The translations under genes were made by a program, and so were the position numbers. From Actinomycetes bacterium (GTDB lineage Bacteria; Actinomycetota; Acidimicrobiia; Acidimicrobiales; JAJYXR01), in NCBI GenBank assembly GCA_021801525.1, contig JAJYXW010000084.1:1-49158 (forward strand): DNA of 49,158 nt, read 5' to 3'. Below, piece after piece: positions 34,252-42,106 of the stretch. Each line of letters opens with the position of its first letter. Position 1 is the stretch's first letter. The notes below the pieces were generated by a model. It was not told the DNA's origin. It saw only the letters and a list, made by a program, of their open reading frames with translations, and made no database searches.

Positions 34252-34590
34252 TTGCACGAGCTGTCCATATCACGCTCCATCGCTGCCACGGTACGAGAGA
34301 GCGCAGCGGGCCGGCCTGTCGAACGGGTGAACGTGGAGCTCGGCCAGCTCCGCCAGATAGTCCCCGAGACGCTGCGCCATTGCTGGACCCTTGTGGTGGA
34401 GGGAACTGATCTCGAAGGCTCTACCCTCGAGATCACAGAAGTGCCCGCTGCGTTGGAGTGCCGGTCGTGCGGAGCACGCTTCACCCTCAGGGCCGCGGCC
34501 TTCAGGTGCGAGCGCTGCGGCAGCCGAGAGGTGACGATCGCTTCGGGAGAGGAGTTCATGATCACCTCCTATGACGTCGTGGGGGCGTAG
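34252..34590 (+). CDS. hypA: HypA, nickel insertion protein
   Basis: 112 residues. The TTG start at 34252 follows GGGGG by 6 nt and gives the invariant M-H-E-L-S N-terminus, with His2 binding nickel. Zn-binding motifs are CRSC and CERC (about residues 70-90). HypA with HypB delivers Ni to the large subunit after Fe insertion. It lies on the opposite strand from hypCDE, 1 nt before hypB. Confidence 0.95.
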   Translation: MHELSISRSIAATVRESAAGRPVERVNVELGQLRQIVPETLRHCWTLVVEGTDLEGSTLEITEVPAALECRSCGARFTLRAAAFRCERCGSREVTIASGEEFMITSYDVVGA

Positions 34591-34591
34591 C

Positions 34592-35509
34592 GTGGGGCGC
34601 TTCCACCATCACTCCGACGGAGCTTTCCACGGCCACGCCGACGCCCCCGCCGACAGCCACCACGACGGCCACCACGACGGCCACCACGACGGCCACCACG
34701 ACGGCCACCACGACGGCCACCACGACGGCCACACCGACGGCCACACCGACGGCCACACCGACGGCCATACCGACGGCCACGCCCACCCCGACGGCCTGCC
34801 TGCGGCACGCAGCGGTCTAGGCGACCACTCCGGCTACGACGACGCTGGTGAGCGGATCGAGATCCTCGAGCGGATACTCGGCGAGAACGACCGGACGGCG
34901 GAAGCCAACCGCCGAGACTTCCGCTCCGCGGATCTTCGAGTGGTGAACCTCATGTCATCGCCTGGGGCCGGCAAGACCAGCCTCCTTCGGGCGGCTCTCG
35001 AACGCGTAGCCAGCCGGGTGCGCGTCGGGATCGTAGAGGGCGATATATATACCAGCATCGACGCCGACCGCCTCTCAGGGTTCGGCGCTGCCGTCTCGCT
35101 CGTCAATACCGCTAACGGTTTTGGCGGTGAGTGCCACCTCGACGCCACGATGGTTCGCAGTGCTCTGGCCCGCCTTGACCTCCCCAGCCTGGACCTGCTC
35201 GTGATCGAGAATGTCGGCAACCTGGTTTGCCCGGCAGAGTTCTGGGTGGGAGAGGACGCGAAGGCGATGGTTTACTCCGTCACCGAGGGAGAGGAGAAGC
35301 CTCTCAAGTATCCGGCCATGTTTCGAGCTGTCGAGCTGGCTGTGGTCAACAAGGTCGACCTGCTCCCGCACCTGGAGTTCGACATGGACCGCTTCCTGGA
35401 CAATCTTGCCGATGTCAACCCCGATGCCCGGGTGATCATGACCAGCGCGCGCACGGGCGCCGGCCTCGACGAGTGGTGCGACTGGCTTACGCAAGGAGCC
35501 GGCAGCTGA
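34592..35509 (+). CDS. hypB: HypB, GTPase for nickel delivery, with His-rich N-terminus
   Basis: 305 residues. GTG at 34592 is preferred to ATG 34571 because GGGGG lies 6 nt upstream and the protein then starts GRFHHHSDG, as in other actinobacterial HypBs. Residues about 22-65 are His/Asp-rich: six HHDG then four HTDG units, a likely nickel store. The G domain follows: SSPGAGKTSLL (P-loop), a VEGD motif with metal site, ENVGNLVCPAEFWVGED (nickel/GTP site) and NKVD. GTP hydrolysis drives nickel transfer from HypA. Full length. Co-translated with hypA. Confidence 0.95.
   Translation: MGRFHHHSDGAFHGHADAPADSHHDGHHDGHHDGHHDGHHDGHHDGHTDGHTDGHTDGHTDGHAHPDGLPAARSGLGDHSGYDDAGERIEILERILGENDRTAEANRRDFRSADLRVVNLMSSPGAGKTSLLRAALERVASRVRVGIVEGDIYTSIDADRLSGFGAAVSLVNTANGFGGECHLDATMVRSALARLDLPSLDLLVIENVGNLVCPAEFWVGEDAKAMVYSVTEGEEKPLKYPAMFRAVELAVVNKVDLLPHLEFDMDRFLDNLADVNPDARVIMTSARTGAGLDEWCDWLTQGAGS
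34658..34777 (+). repeat. 12-bp tandem repeat x10 in hypB (HHDG/HTDG)
   Basis: Ten 12-bp units, CACCACGACGGC x6 then CACACCGACGGC x4, encode the His-rich nickel-binding tail. Synonymous variation is almost absent within each block, so the array probably expanded recently. Confidence 0.95.
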
Positions 35510-35534
35510 GTCCTGCACAAGACAGCTCGACCTA

Positions 35535-35578
35535 CGGGTGCCGGGTTGATCTGTGGGCGTGAAGGCCGGCGGCACCCG
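35535..35578. terminator. Inverted repeat between convergent hypB and flavoprotein genes
   Basis: CGGGTGCC (35535-35542) and GGCACCCG (35571-35578) pair across a 28-nt loop between the two convergent stops. There is no T-tract. A weak bidirectional terminator candidate. Confidence 0.35.
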
Positions 35579-35608
35579 GAGCTCCGAGAACGCGTCTGCT
35601 GGGTCCGT

Positions 35609-36976
35609 TCATTCGGCAGCCTCGGCGAGAGCTTCCGCCAGCGCGGGGTGGACGAGGAGGCTCTCCGCCAGGTCGGTCACTCGCAGATTGTTGGTCACTG
35701 CGACCGCCAGCACGGATATGAGCTCGGCAGCTCGCTCGCCGACGATAGAGCCGCCGAGAACGACGCCGGTGGCCGGATCGGAGACGATCTTGATGAAGCC
35801 GCGAGGATCCCCGTTGATCAAGGCACGCGCGTTGGTGGCGAAGGGGACCTTGGTTACCCTGATCTTGCGGCCTACGGCGAACGCCTCGGCCTCGGCGAGC
35901 CCCACGTCGGCTATCTCGGGCTCGGTGAATATCGCGCTCGCAGCCTTGTCGTAGTCGAGATGGCGGTGCTCACGCGTGTGGAGACCCATGACGTGCTCGG
36001 CTGCCCGCCGGCCTTGCACGAAGGCGACCGAGGACAGAGGAAGCCTTCCTGAGACGTCACCGGCTGCGTATATGTGAGGGATGTTGGATTGGCAGTGCTG
36101 GTTGATGGGGACGAATCCACGCGTATCGGTCTGCACGCCTGCCGTGTCGAGCCCCAGGCTCTCGGAGTTCGGCAAAGACCCGATGGCAAGCAGCACATGG
36201 CTTCCAGTGACCATTCTGCCGTCGTCGCATGCGACCGTCACGGTGCCGTCATCATGGACCTCGATGCCTTCGGCTCTGGCACCTTTGAGCAGGCGGACTC
36301 CCGTTGCGAGAAAGTCGGTCTCCAGCGCGGCAGCCACTTCGGGGTCCTTCTGGGGCAGGATCTGCTGGCGCGAGACTATGAGCGTCACCTTCGAGCCAAG
36401 CGAGCGGAACATGTGCACGAACTCGACCCCCGTCACCCCTGATCCGATGACTACGAGATGCTCGGGGATCTCCTCGGGAGGGTACGCCTGCCTGGTAAGC
36501 AGGACCCGCTTGCCGTCGACCGGCGCCCATGTCGGCACTCGCGGCCGGCTGCCGGTGGCGAGCAGGATGGCATCCGCGTGGAGCGAGATGCTGCCTTCTT
36601 CCATCGAATCGACTTCAATGGTGCGAGCACCGTCCAGCCGCCCCCTGCCGGAGATGACGCGCACCCCTTGGCTCGCGAGGAGCTGAGTGCTTGTTGCCTC
36701 GATACGGCCGGTGATCGCCTCGACCCGCTCCCGCATCGCGGCCAGGTCCAGCCTGGGCTCGAGCCGCTCCAGGCCGAGCTTGTGGGCGCGAGCGGCCAGG
36801 GTTAGGACACCGCCTGTGGCGATCATTGCCTTGGAGGGAATGCAGTCGCGAAGGTTGGCCGACCCTCCGACGACGTTGTCCTCCACCAACGTCACGCGGG
36901 CGCCAAGGCGGGCCGCAGTGCTGGCGGCCTGCACACCTGCGGGACCGCCTCCCAATATCACGAAGTCGACTGGCAC
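35609..36976 (-). CDS. Disulfide-reductase-fold flavoprotein lacking the redox Cys pair (LpdA-like)
   Basis: 455 residues from GTG 36976, which gives the usual N-terminus just before the FAD motif; ATG 37042 would cross a hairpin. FAD motif VDFVILGGGPAGVQAA; NAD(P) motif VVIGSGVTGVEF; second FAD motif HIYAAGDV; C-terminal dimer motif HPALAEALAE. The redox site, normally GGTCxNxGCIPSK, reads GGSANLRDCIPSK: the first Cys is replaced by Ala and only one Cys remains. This matches the mycobacterial LpdA/quinone-reductase subfamily rather than true dihydrolipoamide dehydrogenase. It probably reduces quinones or transfers hydride between pyridine nucleotides. Confidence 0.88.
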   Translation of the reverse strand: MPVDFVILGGGPAGVQAASTAARLGARVTLVEDNVVGGSANLRDCIPSKAMIATGGVLTLAARAHKLGLERLEPRLDLAAMRERVEAITGRIEATSTQLLASQGVRVISGRGRLDGARTIEVDSMEEGSISLHADAILLATGSRPRVPTWAPVDGKRVLLTRQAYPPEEIPEHLVVIGSGVTGVEFVHMFRSLGSKVTLIVSRQQILPQKDPEVAAALETDFLATGVRLLKGARAEGIEVHDDGTVTVACDDGRMVTGSHVLLAIGSLPNSESLGLDTAGVQTDTRGFVPINQHCQSNIPHIYAAGDVSGRLPLSSVAFVQGRRAAEHVMGLHTREHRHLDYDKAASAIFTEPEIADVGLAEAEAFAVGRKIRVTKVPFATNARALINGDPRGFIKIVSDPATGVVLGGSIVGERAAELISVLAVAVTNNLRVTDLAESLLVHPALAEALAEAAE

Positions 36977-37003
36977 GGCACTGAAAGTACTCGGCGCGGC
37001 GCC

Positions 37004-37024
37004 AGGCCTCCGGCAGGGAGGCCT
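37004..37024 (-). promoter_or_regulatory. 8-bp hairpin upstream of the flavoprotein gene
   Basis: AGGCCTCC and GGAGGCCT with a 5-nt loop, 28 bp before the flavoprotein GTG on the minus strand. It could be an operator, or terminate the upstream GH20 operon; the sequence does not decide. Confidence 0.45.
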
Positions 37025-37056
37025 AATGCGGCATCGCGACACCGAAGCTCTGGCGG

Positions 37057-37203
37057 GTTGCCAGCCGAGTCGCCAGCCGAGTCGCCAGCCGAGTTGCCAG
37101 CCGAGTGGCCAGCCGAGTGGCCCGAGCTGTCAGCCGAGCTGTCAGCCGAGTGGCCAGCCGAGTGGCCCGAGCTGTCAGCCGAGCTCTCAGCCGAGTGGGC
37201 CGA
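37057..37203. repeat. 12-bp tandem repeat at the 3' end of the GH20 gene
   Basis: Thirteen units of 12 bp (GTNGCCAGCCGA or GCTGTCAGCCGA), two of them shortened to 9 bp, run from the spacer into the last codons of the GH20-like gene; the stop codon is inside the array. The array has probably replaced the original gene end and the terminator. Confidence 0.9.
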
Positions 37204-39010
37204 ACCATGCCTCGTCGGCTTCTCCGGTCTTGTAGCAGTAATCGAGGTGCTCGAGCCATGCCCGGCTGTCCGCGAGCCCTCCCACGCGGTTCCTCGAGCG
37301 CCAGAGATGCTCGTGCTCGTCGATGATCTCCTCAAGGCGCGCGGATAGCGCGGCGCGCCGGGAAGCCGGCACCGAGGCGAGGGTGCCGTCGCCTGCCAGG
37401 CGAAGGCGCGCGTCAGCGCTCGCCAGCTCCAACGTCCGGATGCCCGCTGCCACTTCGCGTACCAGGAGATTGCCGTCTGGGCGCTGCGGCCGTGCCGTTG
37501 CAAGGCGCCGGCACGCGCGAGCGAGCTGCGCGTCGAGTGCGTCGAGCTCCTCGGTGTCGATGCCCCATTCGCCCTTCTCGACCTTCCACTGCGGCAGGAG
37601 GAGGTGTAGCGCGAGGGCCGACATGTTGGGCACCTGCACCTTCACTGCCTGGTAGGCCTGTCCTGAGTCGACCAGAGCAGCTGCGAGCTGTCCCGTCGGG
37701 TCGTCGAAGACGTGGAAGCTCGACAGGCGGGCCAGCTCGCCGGCGTCGATGCTGCGGTTGGCTTCGGCGCACCACGACATGGCAGCGCCAGCGGCAAAGC
37801 CCAGCTCGGCTACGGGCGCCTGTTGCAGGTGCCCCATGTCGCCCCAGTCCGTCGTCAGGTACCCCGAGGCACCGTGTGCGACGGCAGCGTCGGCGCCAGC
37901 GCGAAGGTTGCCCAGCATGTTCTCGACGCGCCCAGTAATGGAGATCCAGCTCGACGTACCCGGGCAGACCCAGAACGGCACGCCCGCCTCGGCCAGCTTG
38001 TGGCAGCGTTCGTCGAAGGGGTGGTTCTGCTCGTAGCCCCACTCGCAGATCGTCGTACCGGGCGGGAACCCTTCGAGAAGCTCGGGGTATAGCGCCGGCA
38101 TGTCCCCCCAGACGAGCAGCTCCTTACCCGAGAGAACCGGGAGGCCCCGGAGGCGGCCCAGCCAGGAAGCCCATTCCCCGCGTCGCTCGGCCGGCAGCTC
38201 CCAGGGCTCGTCGAGACCGACGTGGACGCGATTGCTGGTGAAGTTGGGGACCAGCTGGTCGAGCAGGTCTGCCACCAGCTCGAAGGATCCGGGCTTGGAC
38301 GGGTCGAGAGTGGTGGCGCGCCTTCGGATGCCAAAGAGCCAGTCGAACCCGTCCGGGGCTAGCGCGAGCGGCCTGTAGCGTTCGTGGGCGAGCCAGCGCT
38401 CGAAATGGCCGAGCGTGTTCTGGTTCGCGACGAGCTCCACGCCCAGGCCGTCGCAATGGCTTCGCAGGGCTTCGACGTCCTCTGGTGTGTAGGGGTCTGC
38501 GTTCCGCCAAACCTCTTCGTGGCCGCGGTAGGCGAAGGTGTGCTCCGTGTAGAGCTGCACCTGGTTGACCTTCAAGGAGGCCAGGCGGTCGATCAGGTCG
38601 AGCAGGGTGCTCACGCGCGGCACCTTGTCTCTCGCCACGTCGATCATCACGCCGCGCACGAGCAGGTCCGGCCAGTCGTCGATCACGCACGGAGGCAGGT
38701 TGCCCGGAGCGCCGTCCTCGCCGTCCTCGCCGTCCTCGCCGCCCTCGCCCAGATGGCCCAGCGCGACCAGCCTCCTGAGCTGAGCGAGGGTAGCCCGACC
38801 GTGACGCAAGCCGGCCGTGTCGGCTCCCTCGAGCCGGATCGCCCCCTCTGCGACTTCCAGCCTGTAGCCCTGCGGCTTCAGGGAGGGCACTATCGACTCC
38901 ACTACCGGCGTTCCTGCCGCCGCTCCCGAGCCTGGCATCGCCCGGTACGAGCGCGGGCGCGGGAGAAGAGCCTGGGTGATCTCCGATCTGCCGGCCCGCG
39001 CCCCGCTCAT
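37187..39010 (-). CDS. Glycoside hydrolase family 20-like beta-hexosaminidase
   Basis: 607 residues; ATG at 39010. The N-terminal domain (about 20-115) resembles GH20b, with an acidic repeat (GEGGEDGEDGEDG). The TIM barrel starts VRGVMIDVARDKVPR and contains the GH20 acid/base pair in HVGLDEPW (D267, E268), where D positions the substrate acetamido group and E is the acid. The C-terminal third is helical. No signal peptide, so cytoplasmic, unlike many GH20s. Last gene of a five-gene operon with a nucleotidyltransferase, so a role in processing an amino-sugar conjugate is possible. Its last codons lie in a tandem repeat. Confidence 0.85.
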   Translation of the reverse strand: MSGARAGRSEITQALLPRPRSYRAMPGSGAAAGTPVVESIVPSLKPQGYRLEVAEGAIRLEGADTAGLRHGRATLAQLRRLVALGHLGEGGEDGEDGEDGAPGNLPPCVIDDWPDLLVRGVMIDVARDKVPRVSTLLDLIDRLASLKVNQVQLYTEHTFAYRGHEEVWRNADPYTPEDVEALRSHCDGLGVELVANQNTLGHFERWLAHERYRPLALAPDGFDWLFGIRRRATTLDPSKPGSFELVADLLDQLVPNFTSNRVHVGLDEPWELPAERRGEWASWLGRLRGLPVLSGKELLVWGDMPALYPELLEGFPPGTTICEWGYEQNHPFDERCHKLAEAGVPFWVCPGTSSWISITGRVENMLGNLRAGADAAVAHGASGYLTTDWGDMGHLQQAPVAELGFAAGAAMSWCAEANRSIDAGELARLSSFHVFDDPTGQLAAALVDSGQAYQAVKVQVPNMSALALHLLLPQWKVEKGEWGIDTEELDALDAQLARACRRLATARPQRPDGNLLVREVAAGIRTLELASADARLRLAGDGTLASVPASRRAALSARLEEIIDEHEHLWRSRNRVGGLADSRAWLEHLDYCYKTGEADEAWFGPLG

Positions 39011-39020
39011 CTGGCCCCGC

Positions 39021-40016
39021 TCATCTGGCCCCGCTGAACGAGCTCCATGGGTGCTCGGGGCGCTCTCCCGTAGCGATCATGGTGGCCACCTCGGCGCGCA
39101 CCGCGCCAAGGTCGTCTGCGTGTGTCACCCCGATGCAGCGCCCGTCTGCAGGCAGGATGACGACGCTGCGGCCAGCCTCCCGTCCCGAGTGGCCAGCATC
39201 CGGGGCCCCGGCATCGGATCCACGCGGCGCCACCAGGTCGCCCACCACTTCCGGGAGCAACACCTCCGCACCGCTAGCCGCACCGCTCCCCGCACCGCTC
39301 CCGGTGCCGCTAGCCGCGTCGCTCGCCGAACTGCTCACGGCACCGCTCCCAGCGTGCTCGGCGACCGCCCGGTCGAGCACCGGCCATATCGAGGGCCGGA
39401 ACCCCCACAGGTTGACCGACACGAGCGTGTCACCGTCGAGGACGCCGGGCTCCGCACCGTCTTCGGCGGCGAAGGTGCCATCGGGTCTGCGCTCTATCTT
39501 GCGCCTCTCCGATATCGCAGCGAGGGTGCCGTCCTCGCCAGCCACGCACGTCCCTCTAGTGACGGGCGACGCGGTCACGATCGTGTCGCGGAGGCGGTAC
39601 GCGACGAGGGCGTGGCGCTCGTCGCTTCGCAGGTGATCGCTCAGCCTGGCGAACGCGTCCGCGCCGTAGAGGTCGTCGGCGTTCACGACCGCGAACGCGC
39701 CGCCTGCGCCGACGTGGGGCTTGGCGCAGAGCACCGCGTGTGCCGTCCCGAGCGGTGCGGGCTGCTCGGCGAAGGCCACCTCGACCTGCGAGGGCCAGCA
39801 GCGCTGGACGTGATAGGTGATGGCCGGGCCGGTAGCCGGGCTCAGCACCAAGACGACCCTACCGAAGCCCCCGGCCAGAGCATCGCCAGCCGTGAGGTCG
39901 ATGATGGCCTCGCCGTGAGGGCCGACGGGTGCGAGCGGCTTGCAGCCGCCGTAGCGCTTGGCAAGGCCCGCCGCCAGTACCACGAGGGCCGGTCGTGGGC
40001 CCTCGCGCGTGGTCAC
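39021..40016 (-). CDS. Sugar-phosphate-type nucleotidyltransferase
   Basis: 331 residues; GTG at 40016 overlaps the KAS III stop (GTGA). N-terminal Rossmann-like domain LVVLAAGLAKRYGGCKPLAPVG (a variant of GxGxRmxPlTx-KPlxPv), 'AHAVLCAKPHVGAGGAFAVVNADDLYG' with the metal-binding Asp pair, and 'DTLVSVNLWGFRPSIWPVL'. An in-frame Ala/Ser/Gly repeat insert (about 245-275) separates it from the C-terminal part. It would transfer NMP to a sugar or sugar-alcohol phosphate; substrate unknown. Third activity in an operon with two thiolase-fold enzymes. Confidence 0.8.
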   Translation of the reverse strand: MTTREGPRPALVVLAAGLAKRYGGCKPLAPVGPHGEAIIDLTAGDALAGGFGRVVLVLSPATGPAITYHVQRCWPSQVEVAFAEQPAPLGTAHAVLCAKPHVGAGGAFAVVNADDLYGADAFARLSDHLRSDERHALVAYRLRDTIVTASPVTRGTCVAGEDGTLAAISERRKIERRPDGTFAAEDGAEPGVLDGDTLVSVNLWGFRPSIWPVLDRAVAEHAGSGAVSSSASDAASGTGSGAGSGAASGAEVLLPEVVGDLVAPRGSDAGAPDAGHSGREAGRSVVILPADGRCIGVTHADDLGAVRAEVATMIATGERPEHPWSSFSGAR

Positions 40017-40939
40017 AGCTTCCAGCTCAGCACGGCGCTGGCCCAGGTCATCCCGCCGCCGAAGCCCGAGAGCAGCACAACGGTACCCGGGGTGAGCTGC
40101 CCGCTCGACTTGGCGTCCGCCAGAGCGAGTGGGATGGACGCGGAGGAGGTGTTGCCATAGCGGTCTATGGTCACGACGCAGCGCTCCGGGGGGATGCCGA
40201 GGCGCTCTGCCGCGGCAGAGATGATCCTTGCGTTGGCCTGGTGGGGCACGAACAAGTCGACGTCGCCCGGAGTGAGCCCGGCGCGCTCGAGGGCAGCCCG
40301 GGAGGAGTCGACCACTACGCGGACGGCCTTGCGGAAGACCTCCTTGCCGTCCATGTACAGCACGCCGCCGTGGGGGCAGTGGAGCAGGTGGCGCAGCGAG
40401 CCGTCGGCACCGAGGTCGTAGGAGATGAGGTCGCCCGGGCCGTCCGTTGCTTCGAGAAGGACCGCCCCTGCTCCGTCGCCCACGATCACTGCGAGCGTCC
40501 GGTCGTCGAGGTCCGTGATGCGGGTGAGGGTCTCGGAGCCGACGAGGAGGATCCTGCGCGTTCCCGCAAGGGCGAGCCCATGAGCCACCACGAGCCCGTA
40601 CACGAAGCCCGAGCAGGCGGCGTTGACGTCGAAGGCCCCGCCGCCGACGCCGAGAGCGTTCTGGACCGTGGCCGAGGTGCCCGGCACGATCTCGTCCGGA
40701 GTGGTCGTCGCGAGCACGAGGAGGTCGACGTCTTGTGCAGGAACCCCGGCATTGTCGAGCGCCATGCGGCCGGCGGCGACAGCGAGCTCGGAGGTGGTGC
40801 CTCCCATGTGGCGTTGCTTGATGCCCGTCCGCTCTGTGATCCACGAGTCGCTCGTGTCGAGACGTGCCGCCAAGTCGTCGTTGGTGACCACCTTGTCGGG
40901 CACCGCGGAACCGAGTCCCCTGATGGAGAATCCCGGCAC
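40013..40939 (-). CDS. 3-oxoacyl-ACP synthase III (KAS III / FabH-like)
   Basis: 308 residues; ATG at 40939, 3 nt after the thiolase stop. Thiolase fold with a complete Cys-His-Asn triad: C109 in VNAACSGF, H233 in FVPHQANARI and N263 in RYGNTSSASIP. Also DSWITERTGIKQRH and GDGAGAVLL. It would condense an acyl-CoA with malonyl-ACP or a similar donor. Its setting with a thiolase, LLM oxidoreductase and nucleotidyltransferase, rather than with fab genes, suggests a dedicated pathway over housekeeping synthesis. Confidence 0.92.
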   Translation of the reverse strand: MPGFSIRGLGSAVPDKVVTNDDLAARLDTSDSWITERTGIKQRHMGGTTSELAVAAGRMALDNAGVPAQDVDLLVLATTTPDEIVPGTSATVQNALGVGGGAFDVNAACSGFVYGLVVAHGLALAGTRRILLVGSETLTRITDLDDRTLAVIVGDGAGAVLLEATDGPGDLISYDLGADGSLRHLLHCPHGGVLYMDGKEVFRKAVRVVVDSSRAALERAGLTPGDVDLFVPHQANARIISAAAERLGIPPERCVVTIDRYGNTSSASIPLALADAKSSGQLTPGTVVLLSGFGGGMTWASAVLSWKL

Positions 40940-40942
40940 CGC

Positions 40943-42106
40943 TCAGCCGGCTTCCAGGACGTGGATCCCGACGGAGGCGGCGTCGCCGCTCACGATCCCG
41001 CCGGTGTTGACGGCGGCAGCCAGGCGTGCTCCTTCGACCTGGCGCCCCTTGGCCTGCCCGCGTAGCTGCAGAACCAGCTCCACGACCTGGCATATGCCCG
41101 TAGCGCCGAGAGGATGGCCTCGCGCGACCAGCCCGCCGCTCGGGTTGACGCAAACCCCGCTGCCGCCCAGGTCGGTATCGCCGGCCAGGGTGGCGGGTCC
41201 CGCCTCCCCTACGGCGTAGAAGCCGAGGGACTCGAGCGCGTACAGCTCCTCCGCGCTCGTGGCGTCGTGGATCTCGACCAAGTCGAGGTCTGCCGGTGAA
41301 ATCGCTGCGGACTTCCAGGCTTCGGCTGCCGTCTCCTCGAGGCGCTGGTGGTAGTCGACCGACCCGTTGCCGGAGCGCACGACGCTCGCTCGCACGCGCG
41401 GGGCGTTTGCGCTCCGGCCGGCCACCAGCACGGCGGCGGCGGCGCCGTCGGTGAACGAGGAGCACATGAGCCTGGTGAGATCCCCGGCGACCGCCGGGGA
41501 CGCGAGCACCTCCTCGAGGCTGACGGGGGTCTGGAGCTGCGCGAGCGGGTTGCGCGATCCGGCTCGGCGTGCCTTGACGGCGGCGGCGGCTATGTGCTCG
41601 CGCGTGGTGCCCCGCTCGGATATCTGGTCTGCCACCCACTTCGCGTTGAGGCCCATGAGGATGCTGCCCGACAGGTCGTCCACGGTTGCCCGCAGCCCGG
41701 CCCTCTCGTGGGCAGGCAGGCCGTCCTCGATCCCGGCGAGGGTGTCGGCGCGATTGCCGGTCCACATCTTCTCCACCCCGACCGCGAGCACGGGCGACTC
41801 ACCGCCGAGCGCCGCGAGGTTGGCGACGTGGAGGGCCGAAGATCCTCCGGCGCAGGAGTTGTCGACGTTCAAGATGCCGGCGCCCAGGCCGAGCGGCTGC
41901 AGCCACGCCTGGCCGCGGATGCAACCCTGCCCGCAGAGCCTTCCTCCCAGGGCGTTGGACACGACCACGAGGCCAATCTCCGAGGCGGAGAGCCCCGCGT
42001 CGGCCAGAGCTGCCGCCGCCGCTTGGCAGGCCATGGCGTCCGGGTCCGAGTCCCGGCGGTTCAGAGGCGTCATGCCGACGCCGACGATGCTCGCGAACGC
42101 GCTCAC
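40943..42106 (-). CDS. Thiolase family protein (SCP2/lipid-transfer thiolase type)
   Basis: 387 residues; GTG at 42106 overlaps the LLM gene stop. Motifs: NVDNSCAGGSSAL (nucleophile Cys), 'LVEIHDATSAEELYALESLGF' and NPSGGLVARGHPLGATG (C-terminal His). The usual last Cys motif (CxGGGxG) reads NTGGIVSGDA, so the second catalytic Cys is missing, as in the SCPx/KAT-like subgroup common in steroid degradation and in non-thiolytic members. Probably cleaves or condenses acyl-CoA thioesters; direction unknown. Confidence 0.87.
   Translation of the reverse strand: MSAFASIVGVGMTPLNRRDSDPDAMACQAAAAALADAGLSASEIGLVVVSNALGGRLCGQGCIRGQAWLQPLGLGAGILNVDNSCAGGSSALHVANLAALGGESPVLAVGVEKMWTGNRADTLAGIEDGLPAHERAGLRATVDDLSGSILMGLNAKWVADQISERGTTREHIAAAAVKARRAGSRNPLAQLQTPVSLEEVLASPAVAGDLTRLMCSSFTDGAAAAVLVAGRSANAPRVRASVVRSGNGSVDYHQRLEETAAEAWKSAAISPADLDLVEIHDATSAEELYALESLGFYAVGEAGPATLAGDTDLGGSGVCVNPSGGLVARGHPLGATGICQVVELVLQLRGQAKGRQVEGARLAAAVNTGGIVSGDAASVGIHVLEAG

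Noticed and set aside
40017..41765. Upstream two-thirds of the 914-codon minus-strand ORF
   Set aside because: Only the part below 40016 has nucleotidyltransferase motifs; the rest is a shadow of the KAS III and thiolase genes.
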